Assembly (NCBI GenBank): GCA_020073285.1
Contig: JAIQFM010000008.1
Location: 1 to 44,595, forward strand
DNA from: Terriglobia bacterium
GTDB lineage: Bacteria > Acidobacteriota > Terriglobia > Terriglobales > Acidobacteriaceae
Length of the DNA stretch: 44,595 nt
Direction of reading: 5' to 3'
Made by a program: the position numbers and the translations under genes. Shown here piece after piece: positions 1 through 7,427 of the stretch (positions within the stretch are counted from its first letter, which is position 1; every line of letters starts with the position of its first letter). Under the pieces are notes generated by a model. That model saw nothing but the letters and a program-made list of their open reading frames with translations, was not told the origin of the DNA and did no database searches.

Positions 1-295
1 GAAGCTGAACCAGGATACCGTCAATCTCGTCGCGCGAGTTGAGGTCGCGCACCAGCGCCAGCAACTCGTCGGTGCTGGAGGTGTCGGGCGGCGTGTGCTT
101 CTCGCTGTAAATGCCCAGCGCCTCGCACGACTTCACCTTGCCGCGCACGTAAATTTCCGACGCCGGATGGTTGCCCACCAAGATGACCGCCAGCCCGGGA
201 CGAACTCCGGCGGCGGTCATGGTTTTCACTTCTTCCCCAACCTCGGCCTTGATGGCGGCGGCGATCTTTTCGCCGTCCAGGATTCTGCCAGCCAT
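1..295 (-). CDS. folD: FolD, methylenetetrahydrofolate dehydrogenase/cyclohydrolase (N-terminal part)
   Basis: This gene runs leftward off the window, so only the first 98 residues are visible. The product interconverts methylene-, methenyl- and formyl-tetrahydrofolate in the cytoplasm and supplies the formyl donor used by Fmt, encoded further right. The translation begins MAGRILDGEKIAA and contains NHPASEIYVRGKVKSCEALG, in which Tyr49 and Lys53 have the Y-x3-K spacing of the FolD active site. The visible part ends in the family motif GILVQL. The start is the ATG at 293-295; it is divergent from the pseudouridine synthase gene at 365, leaving about 70 bases for both promoters. The NADP-binding C-terminal half lies outside the window. 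Confidence 0.95.
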   Translation of the reverse strand, partial: MAGRILDGEKIAAAIKAEVGEEVKTMTAAGVRPGLAVILVGNHPASEIYVRGKVKSCEALGIYSEKHTPPDTSSTDELLALVRDLNSRDEIDGILVQL

Positions 296-364
296 GATTC
301 CTCACAGACAATCGAAGATAAATGCAGCAGGACATTGTACTTTAGGCGTCAGGCGCGAGAGCAC

Positions 365-1108
365 ATGAAGCCACAACCGGAAGAACGCCGTGTAGGGCTG
401 GCGCGGGCGATCTCGAAGCTCGGGTACTGCTCGCGCTCGCGGGCCGCGGAGATGATCCGCGCCGGGCGGGTGCGCCTGAACGGCAAGTTGCGGCGCGATC
501 CGGAGTCGCCGGTCAGTCTGGAGAAAGATCGCGTCACGATAGATGGCAAACAGCTCACCGCGAAGGAAAAAGTTTATCTGGCGCTGAACAAGCCGCGCAC
601 CGTGGTGACGACGGCCTCGGACGAGCGGGAGCGCGAAACGGTGTACGCGTGCCTGCCGCCGGGATTGCCGTGGGTCGCGCCGGTCGGCCGGTTGGACATG
701 GCGAGCGAAGGATTGCTGCTGATGACCAATGACTCAGAGTGGGCGGCGCGGATCACGGCGCCGGAGTCGCACCTGGAGAAGACCTACCACGTTCGCATCG
801 GTGCGCCGGCGGACGACAAGCTGTTAGAGAAAATGCTGGCTGGCGTGGAGAGCGACGGAGAGCGGTTGCGCGTCAAGCGCGCATCGGTGTTGCGCCACGG
901 CCGGCGCAACTCCTGGCTGGAGGTAGTGCTGGAAGAGGGCAAGAACCGGCACATCCGGCGGATGCTGGAGGTGCTCGGGATCGAGGTGATGCGGCTGATC
1001 CGGGTGCGCATCGGGCCGCTGGAGTTGGGCGAGTTAAGGAAGGGAACGACGCGGAGGTTGACTTACCAGGAGAAGAAGTCGCTGGACCGGACGATGGGGG
1101 ATTTGTGA
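365..1108 (+). CDS. RsuA/RluB-family rRNA pseudouridine synthase
   Basis: A 247-residue enzyme that isomerises a specific uridine of rRNA to pseudouridine. Residues about 10-60 form an S4 RNA-binding domain (ISKLGYCSRSRAAEMIRAGRV). The catalytic motif is GRLDMASEGLLLMTND with the nucleophilic Asp111. The usual Thr of the GRLDxxTxGLL pattern is Ser here, a mild change. The C-terminal signature EGKNRHIRRMLEVLG is typical of the RsuA/RluB/RluE/RluF group. The ATG at 365 is chosen because the S4 domain starts right after it; an open frame extends further upstream but overlaps folD and shows no homology. Which rRNA base is modified (16S U516 or 23S U2605 type) cannot be told from sequence alone; length fits either. 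Confidence 0.92.
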   Translation: MKPQPEERRVGLARAISKLGYCSRSRAAEMIRAGRVRLNGKLRRDPESPVSLEKDRVTIDGKQLTAKEKVYLALNKPRTVVTTASDERERETVYACLPPGLPWVAPVGRLDMASEGLLLMTNDSEWAARITAPESHLEKTYHVRIGAPADDKLLEKMLAGVESDGERLRVKRASVLRHGRRNSWLEVVLEEGKNRHIRRMLEVLGIEVMRLIRVRIGPLELGELRKGTTRRLTYQEKKSLDRTMGDL

Positions 1109-1154
1109 ATCATAGCCATCAAAATAGCGCGGCACACGCGTGCGCCACATCGCT

Positions 1155-1817
1155 CTACTGGTTCACGGGAATCTTGACGATCTTTTTCTGGATTGCGTAG
1201 GTCACGAGCTGCGCTTTGTTGTGGATATCGAGCTTGCGCATGAGGTTGAACTTGTGCGCCTCGACGGTTTTCACGCTCAGATCCAGCAGCACCGCGATTT
1301 CCTTCACCGAGTTGCCCTCGGCGAGCAGCTTGAGGATCTCGCGCTCGCGCGGCGTCAGGGTGGTGACGCGGGGGCGCATTTTGGCGTCGTGCACGCGGGC
1401 GCGGAAGTCGACCAGTTTGCCGAGCACCCGCGAACTGAGGTGATTGCCGCCCTTGTAAACATCGCGCACAGCGCTGACCAGTTGAGGCGCGGGAGTGTCC
1501 TTGAGCACGTAGCCGGTGGCGCCCACTTCCAGGCATTGCGCCAGGTAGTCGTCGTCTTCGTACATGGTGAGGAACAGGAGCTTGGTTTCGGGCCGGTTCT
1601 TGCGGATCTGGCGCGCCGCCTCGAACGACGACAGGCCGGGCATGCCGATGTCCATGAGCACGACGTCGGGGCGCAGCTCGCGAGCTTTTTCCACGGCGTC
1701 GCCGGCATCGGGCGATTCGCCCACAACGTCGAAATCCGATTCGCCCTCCAGCAGGCGACGGACGCCTTGCCGTAGGAGAGTGTGATCGTCCACGAGCAAA
1801 CATCTGATCTTAGCCAT
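1155..1817 (-). CDS. NarL/FixJ-type response regulator
   Basis: A 220-residue two-component response regulator. Residues 3-120 form a receiver with the acidic pair Asp10-Asp11, phospho-acceptor Asp56 (VVLMDIGMPG), Thr84 and Lys106 (YVLKD). Residues about 150-215 form a LuxR-type helix-turn-helix (LTPREREILKLLAEGNSVKEIA ... VKTVEAHKFNLMRKL) that binds DNA. All catalytic receiver residues are present, so it should be phosphorylated by a histidine kinase, which is not in this window. The gene converges with the pseudouridine synthase gene and is divergent from aroC across a long intergenic region. The target genes cannot be named. Confidence 0.93.
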   Translation of the reverse strand: MAKIRCLLVDDHTLLRQGVRRLLEGESDFDVVGESPDAGDAVEKARELRPDVVLMDIGMPGLSSFEAARQIRKNRPETKLLFLTMYEDDDYLAQCLEVGATGYVLKDTPAPQLVSAVRDVYKGGNHLSSRVLGKLVDFRARVHDAKMRPRVTTLTPREREILKLLAEGNSVKEIAVLLDLSVKTVEAHKFNLMRKLDIHNKAQLVTYAIQKKIVKIPVNQ

Positions 1818-2286
1818 GGGTCGCTACCTGGAAGCTCTGTACCTGAGACTTGGATGCAATTCTGCGTTCCTTGCGTAAGCAGGTGTGAAATTTCTACCCG
1901 GTCGACAATACGTCCTTGTGCGATGGTCGCCGGCCGATGGCGGTCGTGCGAACGACTGACGACGACTAAAGTCATGAAAGAGAAACTGGTTACAGGCACG
2001 GCTCCTTCACTACGCGCAGCACAAGCTCCACCGAGTTCTTCTACACCGCCGCTCTTCGGCGCTCATGTCCCAGCAATCGGAAGGCCGAAAACTCAAATCC
2101 GAAACCGAGAACCGAGAGCCTATGAAACGCTACGCGCTCGGGCGGCCATCGCCGGCCACTGCCGATAGGGGTGCTTGAACCTCGCTTGCCGCTGACCGAC
2201 GAAACTCCTTTCCACGGTGGCGAGCGCGGTACTTTTCCTTGACAGTGCGGTCTGGCGACTTACTTGTGGTTTAATCCTTTATTTCC
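1818..2286. other. 469-bp divergent intergenic region
   Basis: Lies between the response-regulator start and the aroC start. I see no convincing gene. It contains a four-unit period-7 repeat at 2095-2122. A perfect TTGACA hexamer sits at 2239-2244, 43 bases before the aroC ATG, but the sequence at the expected -10 position (2261-2267) is poor, so an aroC promoter here is only suggestive. Confidence 0.5.
2095..2122. repeat. Period-7 tandem repeat, single arm
   Basis: Four 7-base units in a row: AAATCCG at 2095, AAACCGA at 2102, GAACCGA at 2109 and GAGCCTA at 2116. It belongs to the period-7/8 repeat family seen at nine places in the window. No inverted partner is obvious nearby. Confidence 0.5.
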
Positions 2287-3462
2287 ATGTTCCGCTTTTT
2301 CACCGCCGGGGAGTCGCACGGAGAGGCGCTGGTGGCACTGGTGTCGGGAGTGCCGGCCGGCGTCGGCGTCGAGCAGGAATTCCTCGACCGCGAGTTGTGG
2401 CGGCGGCAGCAGGGTTACGGTCGCGGCGGGCGCATGAAGATCGAGCGCGACACGGCGCGCATTTTGTCCGGTGTGCGCCAGGGGAAGACCATCGGTTCGC
2501 CGATCGCCATCCTGCTGGAGAACAAGGATTGGAAGAACTGGCAGGAATCGCTGCCGGTGGGCGAAGGCGATCCCGCGAAACATAAGCGTGTCGCGTCGCC
2601 TCGTCCGGGACACGCCGACTTGGCGGGCGCGCTAAAGTACAACTTTCCCGAGGCGCGCTACGTGTTGGAACGCTCGTCGGCGCGCGAGACGGCGGCGCGC
2701 GTGGCGGCAGGAGCGGTGGCGAAATTGTTCCTACGCGAACTGGGGTTTGAGGTCTTGAGTCACGTGGTCGCGGTGGGCGCGGTGGCGGTCGGTCGCGAGG
2801 TGCGGTGGGAGGAAATTGCGCAGCTTCACGACCGCGAGGAGGTCCTGCTCAACTGTGCCGACGCCGACGCCGAGCAGCGCATGAAGGCCGAGGTCGACAA
2901 GACCGTGGAAGCGCGCGACACCGTGGGCGGCGTGTTCGAAGTCCGCGCCCACAATGTTCCGCCCGGCCTGGGCACGTATGCCAACTGGGATGAGCGCCTC
3001 GACGGGCTGCTGGCGCAGGCGGTGATGTCGCTGCAAGCGGTGAAGGCGGTGGAGATCGGCAGTGGAATCACCGCCGCGGGCGCGATGGGCTCAATAGTGC
3101 ACGACGAAATCGGCTACGCGAAAGAAGGCGGCGCTTTCACCGGTTTCACCCGCACGGCGAACCGGGCCGGCGGCCTGGAAGGCGGCGTGTCGAATGGCGA
3201 GGACATCATCGTCCGCGGCTACCTGAAGCCGATTTCGACGCTGCGCCGCCCGCTCGGGTCGGTGGACTTCGAAACCCGCGAGCCGGTGAAGGCGGCCTAC
3301 GAACGCTCCGATGTGTGCGTCGTGCCGGCGGCGGGCGTGGCCGCCGAGGCGATGGTCGCGCTCACGCTGGCACGTTGCGCGCTGGAAAAATTCGGCGGAG
3401 ACTCGATTGCGGAGACGAAGAGGACCCACGCCGGTTATCTAGAGCAATTGAAGCGGTATTGA
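2287..3462 (+). CDS. aroC: Chorismate synthase
   Basis: A 391-residue enzyme that converts 5-enolpyruvylshikimate-3-phosphate to chorismate, the last shikimate-pathway step, using reduced FMN. Family signatures are all visible: GESHGEALVALVSGVPAG at residues 8-25, RQQGYGRGGRMKIE near 40, SPRPGHADLAGALKYN near 104, and YVLERSSARETAARVAAGA near 125. The first residues (MFRFFTAGESHG) match the usual N-terminus exactly, which fixes the ATG at 2287; no strong Shine-Dalgarno sequence precedes it. The length is normal for the family. It is the first of four rightward housekeeping genes, each followed by or overlapping a short tandem-repeat element. Confidence 0.97.
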   Translation: MFRFFTAGESHGEALVALVSGVPAGVGVEQEFLDRELWRRQQGYGRGGRMKIERDTARILSGVRQGKTIGSPIAILLENKDWKNWQESLPVGEGDPAKHKRVASPRPGHADLAGALKYNFPEARYVLERSSARETAARVAAGAVAKLFLRELGFEVLSHVVAVGAVAVGREVRWEEIAQLHDREEVLLNCADADAEQRMKAEVDKTVEARDTVGGVFEVRAHNVPPGLGTYANWDERLDGLLAQAVMSLQAVKAVEIGSGITAAGAMGSIVHDEIGYAKEGGAFTGFTRTANRAGGLEGGVSNGEDIIVRGYLKPISTLRRPLGSVDFETREPVKAAYERSDVCVVPAAGVAAEAMVALTLARCALEKFGGDSIAETKRTHAGYLEQLKRY

Positions 3463-3465
3463 GGG

Positions 3466-3548
3466 ATTTGCAATTGGCAATTTGTAATTAACAGCGCGAA
3501 CGCGATCGTCTTGAAATTACAAATTACAGATTGCAAATTACAAATCAG
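3466..3548. repeat. Inverted pair of period-7 tandem repeats between aroC and def
   Basis: The right arm is made of 7-base units: AAATTAC at 3514, 3521 and 3535, AGATTGC at 3528 and AAATCAG at 3542. The left arm (3466-3491) is the reverse complement of similar units (AATTACA, AATTGCC, AATTGCA on the minus strand). The RNA could fold into an AU-rich hairpin with a GC-rich loop (about 3492-3513). It is much more AT-rich than the genes on both sides. It ends a few bases before the def start. Confidence 0.75.
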
Positions 3549-3553
3549 CAAGC

Positions 3554-4063
3554 ATGATCTATCCCATCGTTAAGTTCGGCGACCCGGTACTGGAGAAGGC
3601 GGCGGAGACGGTCACGGTCTTCGACGACGAACTGCGGAAGCTGCTCGACGACATGTTCGAATCCATGTACGCGGCGCACGGCGTCGGGCTGGCGGCGCCG
3701 CAGATCGGCATTTCCAGGCGCATCGCCGTGATTGACATCACCTTCAAAGAGGACCCCAACGCCAAGCTGGTGTTGATCAATCCGGAAATCATCCGCACCG
3801 AGGGGCGGCACACGCAGCAGGAAGGGTGTCTCAGCTTGCCGGAATTCCGCGAGAACGTTACCCGGCCTCGCGTGGTGACAGTTCGCGCGCAGGACGCCAA
3901 GGGCAACTGGTTCGAAAAAACCGGCGAGGACCTGCTGGCGCGCGCGCTCCAGCACGAGACCGACCACCTGAACGGGAAGCTGTACATCGCGCACATATCG
4001 GCGCTCAAGCGTGACCTGATCAAGCGCAAGGTGCGCAAGCTGATCAAGCAGGGAGAGTGGTAG
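3554..4063 (+). CDS. def: Peptide deformylase
   Basis: A 169-residue metalloenzyme that removes the formyl group from the N-terminal Met of new proteins. The three conserved motifs are present: GVGLAAPQIG at residues 43-52, EGCLSLP at 90-96 with metal ligand Cys92, and HETDH at 134-138 giving the two His ligands and the catalytic Glu. The N-terminus MIYPIVKFGDPVL is typical, supporting the ATG at 3554. It is paired with fmt just downstream, the common def-fmt arrangement: Fmt adds the formyl group and Def removes it. The gene lies between two AT-rich repeat elements. Confidence 0.97.
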   Translation: MIYPIVKFGDPVLEKAAETVTVFDDELRKLLDDMFESMYAAHGVGLAAPQIGISRRIAVIDITFKEDPNAKLVLINPEIIRTEGRHTQQEGCLSLPEFRENVTRPRVVTVRAQDAKGNWFEKTGEDLLARALQHETDHLNGKLYIAHISALKRDLIKRKVRKLIKQGEW

Positions 4064-4170
4064 TAATTGGTAATTTCGTAATTTGGCAATTTTGTAATTT
4101 AAGGAAGTCGAAGGCGCTGGTCGAACTCTCGAACTCTCGAACTTACCCAATTACGAAATTACGAAAATCG
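4064..4170. repeat. Inverted pair of period-7/8 tandem repeats between def and fmt
   Basis: The left arm (4064-4100) has units TAATTGG, TAATTTCG, TAATTTGG, CAATTTTG. The right arm (4149-4170) has AATTACG, AAATTACG, AAAATCG, which are reverse complements of the left units. Between them sits a separate 8-base tandem: TCGAACTC at 4121 and 4129, and TCGAACTT at 4137. The whole def-fmt gap is made of this element, and it ends 4 bases before the fmt ATG. Confidence 0.78.
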
Positions 4171-4174
4171 TCAA

Positions 4175-5158
4175 ATGGATGTAGTTTTCTGCGGCACCCC
4201 GCAATTCGCCGTGCCCACGCTGCAGGCGCTGGTCAACGCCGGATTCCGCGTGCGCCTGGTGGTCACGCAGCCGGATCGGCCGAGCGGACGCGGCATGGAA
4301 CTGGCTGCGCCGCCGGTGAAACAGCTTGCCCAGCAGCTGGGCATCGAAGTCACGCAGCCGGACAAGATCAAGAACAACGCGGAATTTCGCGCGCGCCTGG
4401 AGGAGATCAAACCGGAGGCGATCGTGGTGGTTGGCTACGGGCGCATCATTCCGCAGTGGATGATTGATCTGCCGCCGCTGGGCAACATCAACCTGCACGG
4501 CTCGCTGCTGCCGAAATATCGCGGCGCCGCGCCGGTGCAGTGGGCCATCGCCATGGGCGAGACGGTCACCGGCGTCACCACCATGCGCATTGACGCCGGG
4601 CTCGACACAGGCGACATCCTGCTGCAGCGCGAACTGCCTATCGTGCCCGAGGACACGGCGATCACGCTGGCGCCACGGCTGGCGGAGATCGGGGCGAAGC
4701 TGATGTTGGAGACGCTGCCCGGATTGAAAGCGGGCACGATCACACCGCGCAAACAGGACAATGCGCAGGCGTCGCTCGCGCCGATCCTGAAAAAAGAAGA
4801 CGGGCTGATGGATTTTCAGGGCAGCGCGCGCAAAATCTGGAACCGGCTGCGCGGATTTCAGCCCTGGCCGGGCGCCTACACCACGTTCCGCGGAAAAAAC
4901 CTGAACGTGTGGGCGGCGCAGCCGGTGGAGGAGTCAGGAGTCGGGAGTCAGGAGTCGGCGGTCGCGCCCGGCGAGCTGAGCGTGGACAAGGATCGGTTAT
5001 TCGTCGGGTGCGGCGAGCGGACCGCGCTGGAATTATTGATCGTGCAGCCGGAAGGGAAGAAGAGGATGGCGGCGCGGGACTTTGTGCACGGTTATCATCC
5101 GAAAACCGGCGAACAGTTGGGGACTGAAAAACACAGAGACACAGAGGCGCAGAGGTAG
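4175..5158 (+). CDS. fmt: Methionyl-tRNA formyltransferase
   Basis: A 327-residue enzyme that formylates initiator Met-tRNA using 10-formyl-tetrahydrofolate. The N-terminal formyltransferase domain begins MDVVFCGTPQFAVPTLQAL and carries the active-site run NINLHGSLLPKYRGAAPVQ with Asn106 and His108, plus Asp144 in IDAGLDTGD. The C-terminal OB-like domain starts near residue 210. Two parts look acquired. Residues about 252-263 (EESGVGSQESAV) are encoded by five 7-base repeat units at 4930-4964. The last 10 or so residues (EKHRDTEAQR) and the stop codon are encoded by the left arm of another repeat element at 5129-5155. Both fall in the less conserved C-terminal domain, so activity is probably kept. 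Confidence 0.95.
   Translation: MDVVFCGTPQFAVPTLQALVNAGFRVRLVVTQPDRPSGRGMELAAPPVKQLAQQLGIEVTQPDKIKNNAEFRARLEEIKPEAIVVVGYGRIIPQWMIDLPPLGNINLHGSLLPKYRGAAPVQWAIAMGETVTGVTTMRIDAGLDTGDILLQRELPIVPEDTAITLAPRLAEIGAKLMLETLPGLKAGTITPRKQDNAQASLAPILKKEDGLMDFQGSARKIWNRLRGFQPWPGAYTTFRGKNLNVWAAQPVEESGVGSQESAVAPGELSVDKDRLFVGCGERTALELLIVQPEGKKRMAARDFVHGYHPKTGEQLGTEKHRDTEAQR
4930..4964 (+). repeat. Period-7 tandem repeat inside fmt
   Basis: Five 7-base units inside the coding sequence: GGAGTCA at 4930 and 4944, GGAGTCG at 4937 and 4951, and GCGGTCG at 4958. Thirty-five bases is not a multiple of three, so the insertion must have been balanced by neighbouring bases to keep the frame. It encodes a hydrophilic Ser/Gly/Glu stretch. 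Confidence 0.75.
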
Positions 5159-5201
5159 CAATTTCTATTCTCCGGCCCTGTGCCTCTGTAGCCCTGTGTT
5201 T
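5129..5201. repeat. Inverted pair of period-8 tandem repeats at the fmt 3' end
   Basis: The left arm has 8-base units ACACAGAG at 5131 and 5139 and GCGCAGAG at 5147; it contains the final fmt codons and is followed by the TAG at 5156. The right arm (5177-5201) has CTGTGCCT, CTGTAGCC and CTGTGTTT, which are reverse complements of the left arm with few mismatches. The transcript could form a stem of roughly 25 bases with a loop of about 21. Confidence 0.78.
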
Positions 5202-5220
5202 ATCCTTTCCGTTGATTGAA

Positions 5221-6558
5221 ATGCCTTCCCCTGCGCGCGAGGCCGCGTTCGACATCCTGCTCCGCGTCGAGCAGCAGCAATCGTTCGCCTCCGAGCTGCT
5301 GCACTCCGACCGCCTCGACAAACTCTCTCCGCAAGACCGCAACCTCTGCACTGAGTTGGTGATGGGCACCCTGCGCTGGCGCTCGCGGCTTGACCGGGCA
5401 ATTGCCGCCGTCTCCTCGCAGCCGATGAACAAACTCGATCCCGAAGTGCTCACCGCGCTCCGCCTTGGCGCCTATCAGATCGGATCTTTGCGCCTGCCTG
5501 CGCGTGCCGCGGTGAACGAAAGCGTGGAACTGGTGAAGCGCGCGCGGCGGCGCTACTCGGCGCCATTCGCCAACGCCGTGCTGCGCAAGCTGGCGGCCAA
5601 GCCCGATCTCATCGAGCCGCCGCTCTCGCCCGGTCCTAAGACGGTCGTAGTTCTGGCGGAGCTGTACGCGCACCCGCTGTGGGTGGTCGAGCGATGGGCG
5701 TCACTGCACGGGCTCGAAGTGGCGGAAAAGATCTGCGCTTTCGACCAGCAGGTGCCCGAGACCGCACTCCGCATGCACGATCCCGCCGCGGAAGAGGAAT
5801 TGCGGCGCGAGGGCATTGAGCTGAAGCCGGGCGTGCTGCTCGGCTCGGCGCGCCGGGTTGTCAAGGGTGACGTGACCCGCACAGCGGCCTTGCGCGCCCA
5901 GCGCGTCGCCATCCAGGACGAGGCCTCGCAACTGGTGGCATTGCTGGTCGGAAGCGGCGAGCGGCTGCTGGACTGCTGCGCTGCGCCCGGCGGCAAGACG
6001 GCCATGCTTGCCGAGCGCAATCCGCACGCGGAAATCATCGCCGCCGACATTCACCCGCGCCGCGCGGCCCTATTAAAGGAGCGGCTGGCCACCGTGCCCA
6101 ACGTCACGGTGATGGAGGCCGATGCCACCGATCTTCCCGTCCGCGGCGGTTTTGATCGCGTGCTCGCCGACGTTCCCTGTTCCGGCACCGGAACGCTGGC
6201 GCGCAACCCGGAGATCAAGTGGACGCTGACCACGGACGATCTCGCCGAGCTGCACGCACGCCAGGCGGCGATCCTCACCGCGGTGATACCGCACGTGCGC
6301 CGCGGTGGGCGGCTGGTCTATTCCAGTTGCTCGCTGGAGCCGGAAGAAAATATGCAGGTCATCGAGGAGGCGCTGCAGTCGCAGTCCGAATTCCGCGTGA
6401 TGAATTGCCGCAGCGAGTTGGAGCGGTTGCGAGACTCGCGCGAGCTGGCGTGGCCGGACATCGACTCGCTGCTCGACGGCCCCTACCTGCGTACGCTTCC
6501 CGGCGTGCACCCCTGCGACGGATTTTTCGCCGCGATCCTGGAAAACGTTGGCCACTGA
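5221..6558 (+). CDS. rsmB: 16S rRNA (cytosine-967 C5)-methyltransferase RsmB
   Basis: A 445-residue SAM-dependent rRNA methyltransferase. The first 130 residues form a NusB-like RNA-binding domain (PAREAAFDILLRVEQ). The SAM site LLDCCAAPGGKTAML is at about 249-263. The two cysteines of the m5C mechanism are Cys320 in DVPCSGTGTLARNPEIKW and Cys370 in YSSCSLEPEEN. The ATG at 5221 is chosen over an in-frame TTG at 5212 because the NusB-like domain begins at once and the TTG is close to the repeat arm ending at 5201. No clear Shine-Dalgarno sequence precedes it. The gene follows fmt, as in many bacteria where fmt and rsmB (sun) are neighbours. Confidence 0.95.
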   Translation: MPSPAREAAFDILLRVEQQQSFASELLHSDRLDKLSPQDRNLCTELVMGTLRWRSRLDRAIAAVSSQPMNKLDPEVLTALRLGAYQIGSLRLPARAAVNESVELVKRARRRYSAPFANAVLRKLAAKPDLIEPPLSPGPKTVVVLAELYAHPLWVVERWASLHGLEVAEKICAFDQQVPETALRMHDPAAEEELRREGIELKPGVLLGSARRVVKGDVTRTAALRAQRVAIQDEASQLVALLVGSGERLLDCCAAPGGKTAMLAERNPHAEIIAADIHPRRAALLKERLATVPNVTVMEADATDLPVRGGFDRVLADVPCSGTGTLARNPEIKWTLTTDDLAELHARQAAILTAVIPHVRRGGRLVYSSCSLEPEENMQVIEEALQSQSEFRVMNCRSELERLRDSRELAWPDIDSLLDGPYLRTLPGVHPCDGFFAAILENVGH

Positions 6559-6624
6559 TCGCCACCGATTCACGCAGATCAAGCAAGGAGCGGTCTCTCC
6601 CGATCCGTGTTCAACCGTAGTTGA

Positions 6625-7347
6625 TCATTTCGCGACTTCAACCTCCACGCTGCTGCCCGCCGCAACCTTCTGCCCCGCCGCGGGAGATTGTTTGATCACG
6701 ATCGCCGGCCCGCCGCCGCTGGTTGCAGTGGCATCCACCGCGGCGGTACGCACGTTGCCCACCTTCAACCCGGCGTCCCGGATACTGCGCACGGCATCGG
6801 AGAGCTGCCGTCCGACCAGGTTCGGCATCACAAACGCCCGCAGCTCCGGCGGCAAGGCAAATAGCAGGTTTACCTTGGGCGACGCCACGCCCACCGCGTC
6901 CGGCGGCGGGCTTTGCGCGATCACCTGATCCTCCGGTTGATCGGACAAGTGGGCGTAGGCGGCTCCCGGCTCCAGTCCGCGGCGGCGCAGGTTGATCTCC
7001 GCGGCCCGGCTGCTCATGCCGACAACGTCGGGAATGTCCACGTGCTGTGGTCCCAGACTTTGCGCCAGCCGCACTCGCCATCCGCGGCGCACTTTCTCGC
7101 CCGCGTACGGCGCCTGCGACATGATGTGACCTTCCGGAACGTCGGTGCTGTAGAACTGATTTTCGACTTCGCTGAGCAGTCCGTTCTGCAGCGCCAGGCG
7201 CTCGGCCTGCTGCGGCGTCAGGCCCACAAATTTCGGCACTACGACTTCGCGCCCATGGATGGCGACGCGCATCGCCGTCAGACCCGAGATCAGGGCCACG
7301 ATCAGCAGCACCAGTCCGAGCAGAATGAATCGAAAAAAGCCGCGCAT
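6625..7347 (-). CDS. Membrane-anchored protein with three PASTA domains
   Basis: A 240-residue protein with a short basic N-terminus, one membrane helix (about residues 5-27) and three PASTA domains at about 33-98, 100-165 and 170-240. Each begins with the usual V-P-x-V/L-V-G pattern (VVVPKFVGLTPQQAE, VDIPDVVGMSSRAAE, FVMPNLVGRQLSDAV) and ends in a short beta strand. PASTA domains bind peptidoglycan fragments and usually sit at the C-terminus of a Ser/Thr kinase or a penicillin-binding protein. Here they form a separate protein with no enzymatic domain. The gene lies 80 bases downstream of the class A PBP gene in the same direction, so a partner role in wall synthesis is likely but inferred. 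Confidence 0.9.
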   Translation of the reverse strand: MRGFFRFILLGLVLLIVALISGLTAMRVAIHGREVVVPKFVGLTPQQAERLALQNGLLSEVENQFYSTDVPEGHIMSQAPYAGEKVRRGWRVRLAQSLGPQHVDIPDVVGMSSRAAEINLRRRGLEPGAAYAHLSDQPEDQVIAQSPPPDAVGVASPKVNLLFALPPELRAFVMPNLVGRQLSDAVRSIRDAGLKVGNVRTAAVDATATSGGGPAIVIKQSPAAGQKVAAGSSVEVEVAK

Positions 7348-7427
7348 GAGGAGAAGTTTGATTGTAGCGCGGAGCGAAAGCCAACTGTGACTTGCGATTC
7401 GCGATTGGCGGGCTCGGGACTCGCTTT

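Noticed and set aside
2239-2267. aroC promoter with TTGACA
   Set aside because: The -35 hexamer is perfect but the bases at normal spacing do not resemble TATAAT; TTTAAT at 2270 is 25 bases away, too far.
3466-5201. CRISPR array
   Set aside because: Repeats are 7-8 bases with no spacers of constant length and differ between loci; no cas gene is present.
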